Below are positions 46,830-53,075 of a stretch of DNA of 64,000 bases, piece by piece (the first letter of the stretch is position 1; each line of letters begins with the position of its first letter). The stretch is from NCBI GenBank assembly GCA_045587545.1, contig JAZNCN010000005.1:1-64000 (forward strand), given 5' to 3'. The notes under the pieces are model-generated. The model did not search any database. It saw nothing but the letters and a program-made list of their open reading frames with translations, and had not been told where the DNA came from. The translations under genes and the position numbers were made by a program. Source of the DNA: Caccoplasma_A sp045587545 (lineage in GTDB: Bacteria > Bacteroidota > Bacteroidia > Bacteroidales > G3-4614).

Positions 46830-46862
46830 AAAAAAGAGTGTCAAAGTTTTACACTCTTTTTT
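46830..46862. terminator. Bidirectional terminator between divergent late operons
   Basis: 12-bp perfect stem AAAAAAGAGTGT (46830-46841) / ACACTCTTTTTT (46851-46862), 9-nt loop; T-runs on both sides. The rest of 46744-46905 has only the dyad at 46774. Confidence 0.85.
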
Positions 46863-46905
46863 GAGGAGCGGTTGTAATGTTAGAATTTTGCCTATGAAAA
46901 GTTAT

Positions 46906-46977
46906 TGCGGGATAGAGCAGAGGTAGCTCGTGAGGTTCATTCCCTCAAGGTCGGCGGTTCGATTCCGTCTCCCGCTA
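46906..46977 (+). tRNA. tRNA-Met (CAT anticodon), initiator-like
   Basis: A full cloverleaf can be drawn: acceptor 46906-46912/46970-46976 (six pairs, T1-T72 mismatch), D-arm GAGC/GCTC, anticodon arm TGAGG-TTCATTC-CCTCA with CAT at 46938-46940, T-arm GGCGG-TTCGATT-CCGTC. CCA is not encoded. The unpaired 1-72 position and the general sequence recall bacterial initiator tRNA, but the three G-C anticodon-stem pairs typical of tRNA-fMet are missing, and base 37 is T instead of a purine. It lies inside the prophage, just before the capsid operon. Confidence 0.8.
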
Positions 46978-47005
46978 CAACCCGAATAGAAGTTGTTGGA
47001 TTGCA

Positions 47006-47072
47006 GGAGATCGGAAGGATGCGATAAAGTGATACAGTAAATGGGGTTTGTATCCACGCATCCGTCCCCTCC
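47006..47072 (+). ncRNA. Structured leader RNA before the protease gene
   Basis: An interrupted hairpin: GGAG/CTCC (47006-47009/47069-47072), GGA/TCC (47013-47015/47065-47067), GGATGCG/CGCATCC (47017-47023/47057-47063) and an inner GATAC/GTATC (47031-47035/47050-47054). It ends 15 bp before the ATG at 47088. Candidate regulatory leader or tRNA-like element; class unknown. Confidence 0.55.
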
Positions 47073-47087
47073 AAATTAAAAAAAATT

Positions 47088-48044
47088 ATGGCAAGAGAAG
47101 GAATTATTACTACAAATGGATTGAATTGTTACGGAGGTCGTATCCTGACAGAAGGTGGAGATTTAACACAATATAAGCGAAATCCTGTCTTATTGTATAT
47201 GCACAAACGAGGGTATGATGGCAAAACTATGCCTATCGGTCGCATGGAGAATATCCGTATTGAAGGCGACAAAGTGATAGGAACCCCAGTATTTGACGAA
47301 AAAGATGAGTTTGCCAAACGAGTAGGTCAAAAATGGGAAGATGGCTTTTTGCGTATGTTCAGTGCAGGTATTGAAATTTTAGAGACCTCTTCGGATCCCG
47401 AAGTATTAATACCGGGACAGACAAGACCAACCGTGACTAAGTGGAAACTTGAAGAGGTCAGCATTGTGGATATCGGAGGAAATGACGAGGCATTGAGATT
47501 AACTCATCAAGGCAAAGTCTTGAACCTCTTTTCAGACAAAGACTCTGATGTTTTACCATTATTGGCAAATAACGAAACTGAGGGAACTCCCGAAGTCTCA
47601 TTTAATAATCAATTAAATAAAAACAGTATGAACAAAGAATTTTTACAGTTGCTCGGATTGCCTGAAACAGCAGGAGAGCAAGAGGCAGTAAACGCATTGC
47701 GTTTGCTGAAAGGAAAGGCAGATAAGGCGGAGAGCCTACAACTTGCAGGAATTAACGCCCTTGTTGATGGTGCTATTGCGGATAGACGCATTACGGCTGA
47801 CAAAAAAGAGCATTTTATCAAACTTGGCAAAACGGCAGGAATTGAGAGTTTGCGTACAACTTTGGATTTGATGCAACCCCAAAGCAAACCTACAATGGTT
47901 ATCCGTCAGACAGATAATCCCGATGGGCATAGGACTTTTGCTAAACTTTCAGAGGTTCCTGATGACGAAATTGCCAAACTTAAAGAGAGTAATCCCACTG
48001 AATACGCACGCCTATATAAGGCTGAGTATGGAGTAGAAGTCTAA
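47088..48044 (+). CDS. Prohead protease with C-terminal scaffold (Mu gpI-like)
   Basis: 318 residues. The protease domain (1-135) has the expected His and Ser in LLYMHKRG (H39) and MFSAGIEI (S92), with WKLEEVSIVDIGGN behind. After a linker, residues about 181-318 are helical and scaffold-like (NKEFLQLLGLPETAGEQE). In Mu, gene I encodes protease plus scaffold and gene Z the scaffold alone from an internal start; a matching internal ATG is at 47628. First gene of the plus-strand late operon. Confidence 0.88.
   Translation: MAREGIITTNGLNCYGGRILTEGGDLTQYKRNPVLLYMHKRGYDGKTMPIGRMENIRIEGDKVIGTPVFDEKDEFAKRVGQKWEDGFLRMFSAGIEILETSSDPEVLIPGQTRPTVTKWKLEEVSIVDIGGNDEALRLTHQGKVLNLFSDKDSDVLPLLANNETEGTPEVSFNNQLNKNSMNKEFLQLLGLPETAGEQEAVNALRLLKGKADKAESLQLAGINALVDGAIADRRITADKKEHFIKLGKTAGIESLRTTLDLMQPQSKPTMVIRQTDNPDGHRTFAKLSEVPDDEIAKLKESNPTEYARLYKAEYGVEV
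47628..48044 (+). CDS. Possible scaffold protein from internal start (Mu gpZ-like)
   Basis: In-frame ATG at codon 181 of the protease gene, preceded by A+T-rich CAATTAAATAAAAACAGT, similar to the leader of the MuB-type gene at 36566. It would give 138 helical residues, the scaffold alone. Nested product inferred. Confidence 0.5.
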   Translation: MNKEFLQLLGLPETAGEQEAVNALRLLKGKADKAESLQLAGINALVDGAIADRRITADKKEHFIKLGKTAGIESLRTTLDLMQPQSKPTMVIRQTDNPDGHRTFAKLSEVPDDEIAKLKESNPTEYARLYKAEYGVEV

Positions 48045-48064
48045 CTAATTTATTTTTAAAAAGA

Positions 48065-49141
48065 ATGAAACGTATTTTATTGGTTTGTATAGCCCTTATT
48101 TCTGCTTTTGCCTTCAATAGTGTGGCAGGGGCAACAATTGCTTCGGTAATTGACATGGCTCCTGCAGCAGGTGCCATAACCGCAAATGTAATATCATTTG
48201 TAGCAGGTAACTTTATCCCTGCAGGAGTACTCCCTGTTGGAGTGTTTTCTGAAATATGGACAGGAGAGATGATCAAGGCATTCCGCACTTCTGCCGAAAG
48301 TGTCGGTTGGTATGAGCGTATTAGAAGTTACGATCAGTATGTAAACAATGATGTTATCCATTTTACTGCATTAGGTGGAGACCCTACAGTACTTGTAAAT
48401 AATAAGACTTATCCTCTAAACATAGAGTCTTTGCAAGATGCAGATAAACCTATATCATTAGACTATTATGATACAACTGCCACTCCTGTAACAGATGATG
48501 AGTTACATGCTTGCAGTTATAATAAGATGGCAAGTGTTTTAGAACGCCACAAAGAGGCAATAAAAGAGAAAATATACGAGAAAGCTATTCACGCTATAGC
48601 ACCAAGTTCGGATACAACTGAAACGCCTGTGCTTTTTACATCAGGTGATATTACCACTGATGGTACTCGTAAACGCCTTACCTTCGCAGATATACTTGCC
48701 GCTAAAGAATTTTGCGATAAAATAAAGATGCCTAAAAAGGAGCGTATATTGGTACTATGCAGTGAACATATTAACGACTTGTTATTAACAGATCAAAAAT
48801 TCAAAGAGCAATATAATATCAACCAAACAGATGGTAAAATTACACGACAATATGGTTTTGATATTTATGAATATGACGGAACTCCTTACTACAAAGTATC
48901 AGGTAAGTCAAAACTTGCGTGGGGTGCTGTGCCTTCATCAGCAACAGACAGACAAGCTTCTGTATTCTACTTTAATGGGCGAATGATGAGAGCAAACGGT
49001 TCTGTACAATTCTATCATAGCGAGGCGTCAAAAGATACTTTATATCATCGTAGCCTTGTAAACTATCGCAAATGGAATATCTGTTTGCCACTAAAAGCAG
49101 AAAGAAGTGTTGGTGCTATTGTAAGTAACTTAGGAGCATAA
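48065..49141 (+). CDS. Major capsid protein (Mu gpT-like)
   Basis: 358 residues. From about residue 60 it reads like Mu-type capsid proteins (FSEIWTGEMIKAFRTSAESV, SYDQYVNNDVIHFTALGGDP, later HRSLVNYRKWNICLPLKA). The order protease/scaffold-capsid supports it. Odd: residues 1-22 look exactly like a signal peptide, followed by another apolar stretch to about 52. This may be a prohead delta-domain removed by the protease. Confidence 0.85.
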   Translation: MKRILLVCIALISAFAFNSVAGATIASVIDMAPAAGAITANVISFVAGNFIPAGVLPVGVFSEIWTGEMIKAFRTSAESVGWYERIRSYDQYVNNDVIHFTALGGDPTVLVNNKTYPLNIESLQDADKPISLDYYDTTATPVTDDELHACSYNKMASVLERHKEAIKEKIYEKAIHAIAPSSDTTETPVLFTSGDITTDGTRKRLTFADILAAKEFCDKIKMPKKERILVLCSEHINDLLLTDQKFKEQYNINQTDGKITRQYGFDIYEYDGTPYYKVSGKSKLAWGAVPSSATDRQASVFYFNGRMMRANGSVQFYHSEASKDTLYHRSLVNYRKWNICLPLKAERSVGAIVSNLGA

Positions 49142-49154
49142 TAATAACTACTCA

Positions 49155-49622
49155 ATGGCAAATAGACTGAAATATCTTGTTATTCATTGTACTGCCACCC
49201 CTGAGGGACAAGAGGTGTCTGCCTCTGACATTAAAAGATGGCACACATCTCTACCTCCTGAAGGTCGTGGGTGGAAACAAGTTGGATATACAGATCTTTT
49301 TCATCTTGACGGAACGATAGAGCGTCTTGTTGCCAACAATGAGGATGCAAATGTTGATACTTGGGAAATAACGAATGGAGTAGCAGGTTACAATGGTATA
49401 AGCAGACATATAGTTTATGCAGGCGGTGTTGATGCCGACAATATAAAGATAGCAGAGGACACTCGAACACCAGCACAGCGTGAAGCGATGAAACGCTATA
49501 TATTAGATTTTCACCGTAAGCATCCATTAGTAAAAATTGTGGGTCATAATCAACTTGCAGTGAAAGCCTGCCCTTCATTTGATGTTCCCATGTGGCTTGA
49601 GAGCATCGGTATTAAACAATAA
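49155..49622 (+). CDS. N-acetylmuramoyl-L-alanine amidase endolysin
   Basis: 155 residues, Amidase_2/T7 lysozyme fold. VIHCTATPEG (H11), VGHNQLAVKACPSFD (H131, C139) give the zinc ligands; YTDLFHLDGTIERL is also typical. Cuts peptidoglycan between MurNAc and L-Ala for lysis. No signal peptide, so it needs a holin. Followed by two membrane-associated genes. Confidence 0.93.
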   Translation: MANRLKYLVIHCTATPEGQEVSASDIKRWHTSLPPEGRGWKQVGYTDLFHLDGTIERLVANNEDANVDTWEITNGVAGYNGISRHIVYAGGVDADNIKIAEDTRTPAQREAMKRYILDFHRKHPLVKIVGHNQLAVKACPSFDVPMWLESIGIKQ

Positions 49623-49629
49623 ATTATGA

Positions 49630-49998
49630 ATGAGTGGAGAGATAACAACCATAATAGTGTCAGCAATTGTAGCAGCCATATCTGCACCTTTAGGTGCTTG
49701 GGTAAATAGTAAAATACTACGGCAGAAATACGACATTGAAATCGGCAAACTGCGTGCCGAGATGGAAGCAAAACTATCTGCTGTCAAAAAGAGTGAGTTG
49801 GACAATGTGCGTGAGGCATTAGAAATAATTATGGAGAATATTGTCAAACCACTTAAAACCGAAATACAATCATTACGAAGAGATGTTAAAAATTTCAGTA
49901 AAGCTGTTGAAAAGATACCTACTTGCCCTCTGGGTGATAAGTGTCCTGTTTCTCGCGAGTTGCAGGACATACAAACCACAGGTGATAACAACAAATGA
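49630..49998 (+). CDS. Membrane-anchored coiled-coil protein, holin candidate
   Basis: 122 residues. One membrane helix (about 5-25, TTIIVSAIVAAISAPLGAW), then a coiled coil to about 95 and a short tail with two Cys (TCPLGDKCPV). Position directly after the endolysin suggests a holin or inner-membrane lysis factor. Class cannot be proven. Confidence 0.6.
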   Translation: MSGEITTIIVSAIVAAISAPLGAWVNSKILRQKYDIEIGKLRAEMEAKLSAVKKSELDNVREALEIIMENIVKPLKTEIQSLRRDVKNFSKAVEKIPTCPLGDKCPVSRELQDIQTTGDNNK

Positions 49999-50377
49999 CA
50001 GTATAGCTGTCAGAGAGATCGTGCGAGACAGCATTATAACGATTCCTCCCGACAGTGCTTGGCTATATGCTTGGCTTGAATGTGATTCCACAGGTAATGT
50101 CTTGCTCAAGCAATTGGAGCAAGTGCAAGGTGAAAGAATAAAAATTGATAATTTGACACTTGAGAGAGATTCTAATGGAGTAGCAAAACTTCGTTTGCTC
50201 GCAATGGTTGAGTCGCTTAAAAGAGAAATCCAAATTAAAGATCAATTGATAGAGCGGCTGAAGACTAATACAATGCTTGTTGAAGCAAAGATACCTCCTT
50301 TTAAACAATTCCTGATGTGGACAGGCGCTATCGCCCTGATATTTGTGGCAGCATACATATTTATAAAACTTCGTTAA
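49883..50377 (+). CDS. Candidate unimolecular spanin
   Basis: 164 residues from the ATG at 49883, in a different frame and overlapping the preceding gene by 116 bp. N-terminal lipoprotein signal with lipobox LASC (Cys about 27), central coiled coil (about 85-130, SLKREIQIKDQLIERLK) and one C-terminal membrane helix (WTGAIALIFVAAYIFI). This outer-lipid plus inner-helix layout is that of u-spanins, which fuse the two membranes in the last lysis step. Inference from layout and location. Confidence 0.65.
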   Translation: MLKISVKLLKRYLLALWVISVLFLASCRTYKPQVITTNDSIAVREIVRDSIITIPPDSAWLYAWLECDSTGNVLLKQLEQVQGERIKIDNLTLERDSNGVAKLRLLAMVESLKREIQIKDQLIERLKTNTMLVEAKIPPFKQFLMWTGAIALIFVAAYIFIKLR

Positions 50378-50392
50378 TAAAAAATTAAAGTA

Positions 50393-50614
50393 ATGGCAAA
50401 GAAAGAAAAAAACAATGCAGATGTACAGCCTACTGCAGATAATGAAACAAAAGTAAATACAATATTAGAGAAGGTAGGGAAAACTGCCATCAAAGAACAT
50501 GGGCTACCTGAAGTATTTGTAACTTCTGATGGTACAGTATTCCGCACAGATAATGACGCAAGAAATTATGCTGCTAATCTTCAAGATAAGAGTATTCTCA
50601 AAATCAAAAAATAA
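50393..50614 (+). CDS. Small phage protein, unknown
   Basis: 73 residues; Lys-rich N-terminus, then a small fold with PEVFVTSDGTVFRTDNDARNYA. Located between lysis genes and the tail sheath, like Mu gp38-type small proteins. Role unknown. Confidence 0.6.
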   Translation: MAKKEKNNADVQPTADNETKVNTILEKVGKTAIKEHGLPEVFVTSDGTVFRTDNDARNYAANLQDKSILKIKK

Positions 50615-50619
50615 CAACA

Positions 50620-51792
50620 ATGCATAAATTAGAAATTCAAAGACAGAACGGCAATGTTCCTAAAAGTCTTGCAGGGGAAGACCATATAAGCGGATTTATT
50701 ACTTATATCAACTCAGCAGAAATTCCGGAAGAGTTTAAGAACGAACCAGTCCATGCTGTTTCAACCATAGATACAGCGGAGTCGTTAGGTATAACTGCTG
50801 ATGCCGATAGTTGGGCAATTAAAGTTCTACATTATCAACTTTCAGAGATTTTCCGTATTAATCCTGCCATATCGCTTTATGTAGGATTATTCGCAAAACC
50901 AACCACATATACATTTGCAGAGGTTAAGACAGTTCAAAACTATGCAGGTGGCCGTATTCGTCAAATGGGAGTTTGGTGCGGTGATAAAGCCTTTTCGGCA
51001 GATGATGTAACAGCAATTCAGGGTGTCACAGATGCTCTTGACTTAGTTAATGCACCCCTATCAGTGTTGTATGCTCCCAAAGTAGAAAAAGTTACAGATC
51101 TCCCAACTGATATTGCTGGAGCAGGACAATGTCGCGTAAGCGTAGTTATAGGTCAAGCAGGAAGCGGAACAGGAGCAGAACTCTACACTGACAAAGAGAA
51201 TGAAACTGCGAAATCTTCTGTTTCGTGTCTTGGTGTAGCACTTGGATTGTTATCTGCAGCTGCTGTTCATCAATCTATCAGTTGGATTAAACAATTCCCT
51301 TCAGGTGTAAGTATGCCTGCATTCGGTGATGGAACATTATATCGTTCACTTGATTCGGCATTAATAGAACAATTAGATGCTGCTCGTTATATCTTCCTTG
51401 TTACGCATGTAGGACAGGCAGGAAGTTATATTAACGATAGCCATACTATGGATGCTGCAATAAGTGATTACGCTTATATTGAGGCTGTGAGAACAATGGA
51501 TAAAGCAGTGCGTGGTATTCGTACATATTTGACTCCAGAACTTGGCGGGAATGTGTATGTGGACAGTAATACAGGGAAGATGCAATCGTTCAGTGTTGCT
51601 CACCTTGAGACAACAGCGAACAAAGCACTTGAGGATATGGAAAAAGCAGGAGAACTCAGTGGTTATAAAGTTGAGATAGATCCAGAGCAAGATGTATTGA
51701 GCACCAGCTGTTTGGAGATAGTAATTAAACAGGTTGCTGTGGGTGTGATGCGTAAGATTAAAATTAAAATAGGTTTTGCTAAAACAGTATAA
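50620..51792 (+). CDS. Contractile tail sheath protein (DUF2586-like)
   Basis: 390 residues. Sheath-like features include QNYAGGRIRQMGVW, ISWIKQFPSGV, FLVTHVGQAGSYINDSHTM and AVRGIRTYLTPELGGNVYVD. Equivalent to Mu gpL; polymerises around the tail tube and contracts on infection. Followed 2 bp later by the tube gene. Confidence 0.88.
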   Translation: MHKLEIQRQNGNVPKSLAGEDHISGFITYINSAEIPEEFKNEPVHAVSTIDTAESLGITADADSWAIKVLHYQLSEIFRINPAISLYVGLFAKPTTYTFAEVKTVQNYAGGRIRQMGVWCGDKAFSADDVTAIQGVTDALDLVNAPLSVLYAPKVEKVTDLPTDIAGAGQCRVSVVIGQAGSGTGAELYTDKENETAKSSVSCLGVALGLLSAAAVHQSISWIKQFPSGVSMPAFGDGTLYRSLDSALIEQLDAARYIFLVTHVGQAGSYINDSHTMDAAISDYAYIEAVRTMDKAVRGIRTYLTPELGGNVYVDSNTGKMQSFSVAHLETTANKALEDMEKAGELSGYKVEIDPEQDVLSTSCLEIVIKQVAVGVMRKIKIKIGFAKTV

Positions 51793-51794
51793 CA

Positions 51795-52235
51795 ATGGCA
51801 AGTATTATAAATAATGGTATTCCCATGGTAAACGGAACACTATACTCATGGGCTGACATCGTAACAGTAATAAGCGGTGTTCCTGTAACTGGTATTACCG
51901 CGATAGAGTATGGCGATGATCAAGAGGTGGTAAATAAGTATGGAGCGGGGCGTCATCCCGTTGGCCGAGCAAAGGGAAGGATAACACCTTCAGCAAAAAT
52001 CACTCTTTACCAAGAAGAGGTTGAAGCACTACAACGTCAAGCAATAAATGGAAGATTGCAGGATATTGCTCCCTTTGACATTACAGTTACCTATATACCC
52101 GATAGTGGTATTGTAACAGTGGATAAAATCCGCAACTGTCAATTTAAGGCGAACAGTCGTAAGTGGAAAGAGGGCGACACAGGTCAAGAGGTAGAACTCG
52201 AGCTTGTAACCTCGCATATCGAATGGAATAAGTAA
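51795..52235 (+). CDS. Tail tube protein (Mu gpM-like)
   Basis: 146 residues; beta-rich with YSWADIVTVISGVPVTGITA and a C-terminal ELVTSHIEW strand. Directly after the sheath and before the tail chaperones, where the tube gene is expected. Confidence 0.82.
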   Translation: MASIINNGIPMVNGTLYSWADIVTVISGVPVTGITAIEYGDDQEVVNKYGAGRHPVGRAKGRITPSAKITLYQEEVEALQRQAINGRLQDIAPFDITVTYIPDSGIVTVDKIRNCQFKANSRKWKEGDTGQEVELELVTSHIEWNK

Positions 52236-52244
52236 TAACCCGTC

Positions 52245-52270
52245 TTCCCGGTGCTTTATGGCATCGGGAG
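52245..52270 (+). terminator. Hairpin after the tube gene, attenuator candidate
   Basis: Stem arms 52247-52254 and 52261-52268 (CCCGGTGC/GCATCGGG, one G-U, extendable by two pairs), 6-nt loop, no T run. May partly stop transcription so that structural tube and sheath exceed downstream products. Confidence 0.5.
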
Positions 52271-52289
52271 AACATAATAAAAAAGCAAT

Positions 52290-52643
52290 ATGGAAGACAA
52301 GACAAACGAACAGGAAGTAAGAACAGGAGAAACCTTTGACGGTGGAATTACAGAGGAGCAAGTCAAGGTTTGGAAAGGCAAGCACGGCAAGGTAGTACGT
52401 ATTGATGTTGTCGATGATGGCGACTTACACGTGGGCTATTTCCACCGTCCCCGACTTGAAACAATGTCTGCTGTTACAAAGATGGCAAAGACTGACGAAC
52501 TGAAAAGTTCCGAAGTTCTGTTTGAGAACTGTTGGCTGGGCGGTAGTCCTGCAATGCGTACTGATGCAGTCCTTTTCTTGGAGGCAACAAAACAGTTGGG
52601 CACAATGCTTAATAGTTGCCGTTCAAGCCTAAAAAACTTGTAG
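52290..52643 (+). CDS. Tail assembly chaperone, short form
   Basis: 117 residues; acidic N-terminus, then WKGKHGKVVRIDVVDDGDLH. Lies between tube and tape measure, where tail assembly chaperones (lambda G/GT, Mu gp41) are encoded. Near the stop it carries the -1 slippery heptamer A AAA AAC (52631-52637). Confidence 0.8.
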   Translation: MEDKTNEQEVRTGETFDGGITEEQVKVWKGKHGKVVRIDVVDDGDLHVGYFHRPRLETMSAVTKMAKTDELKSSEVLFENCWLGGSPAMRTDAVLFLEATKQLGTMLNSCRSSLKNL

Positions 52644-52852
52644 AGGCACACCAACTTTCAGACAGTGACAACGAAGACGGTTTTGAAAAAGGTTGTGCCT
52701 TAATACGGGCTAATTTAGGGATTGACCCTACCATTGGCGATTATGAGGATTGGGTAGCAAATTATGCGCAAGCCTTGTGGTTGGAAAAATGGAGGTTGAA
52801 AAACCTAAATGAAATGTTGGCTAAAATGTTCAGTTCAGAAAAGGGTCAATGA
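52616..52852 (+). CDS. Frameshift extension of the tail assembly chaperone
   Basis: Open -1 frame with no good start of its own (TTG at 52616 would lie inside the first gene). After slippage at 52631-52637 translation continues LVEAHQLSDSDNEDGFEKGC to the TGA at 52850-52852, adding 71 residues to the 116 of the short form. A gpG/gpGT-type product ratio is the expected use. Confidence 0.8.
   Translation: MPFKPKKLVEAHQLSDSDNEDGFEKGCALIRANLGIDPTIGDYEDWVANYAQALWLEKWRLKNLNEMLAKMFSSEKGQ
52631..52637 (+). other. -1 programmed frameshift site AAAAAAC
   Basis: In the zero frame it reads CTA AAA AAC TTG TAG, so the heptamer has the classic A_AAA_AAC phasing, six bases before the stop codon at 52641. 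Confidence 0.8.
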
Positions 52853-53028
52853 TTGTGGTAAGAAGACCACCACACCCACCATGGCATTGTTGAAGAGTTC
52901 CCTTTTGGCTGTTTGCCAGTGAATGCAGATAGAATAATTTGGAACATCATAACAAAAAGACCGATTATGCCCAACGCAACCGCTGCACATACACCCCAAA
53001 CTATTATTTGCAAAAAGAAATCTATCAT
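52846..53028 (-). CDS. Small membrane protein on the opposite strand inside the tail operon
   Basis: 60 residues with a long apolar stretch (about 3-38, IIVWGVCAAVALGIIGLFVM) forming one long or two short membrane helices, and a Trp-rich tail. It fills the only gap in the tail operon and is backed by a -7 element (TAATTTTG, 53057-53050) and an operator-like palindrome. Could be a lysogenic gene such as a superinfection-exclusion factor; function unknown. Confidence 0.6.
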   Translation of the reverse strand: MIDFFLQIIVWGVCAAVALGIIGLFVMMFQIILSAFTGKQPKGNSSTMPWWVWWSSYHNH

Positions 53029-53029
53029 A

Positions 53030-53057
53030 TAGCAAACTATTATTTGCTACAAAATTA
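53030..53057 (-). promoter_or_regulatory. Promoter and palindrome of the reverse membrane gene
   Basis: -7 TAATTTTG (53057-53050) directly followed by TAGCAAA-TAATAG-TTTGCTA (53049-53030 on the minus strand), a 7-bp perfect dyad at the expected start of transcription. The 14-bp GCAAATAATAGTTT is repeated 36 bp downstream at 53011-52998. Confidence 0.55.
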
Positions 53058-53075
53058 ACAAATAAATTTCAGAAT

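Noticed and set aside
47006..47072. Second tRNA after tRNA-Met
   Set aside because: No TTCxA T-loop and no anticodon arm can be drawn; kept as a structured leader instead.
49841..49882. Longer N-terminus of the spanin candidate
   Set aside because: Upstream codons lack a good start and put the lipobox too far from the N-terminus; ATG 49883 is better.
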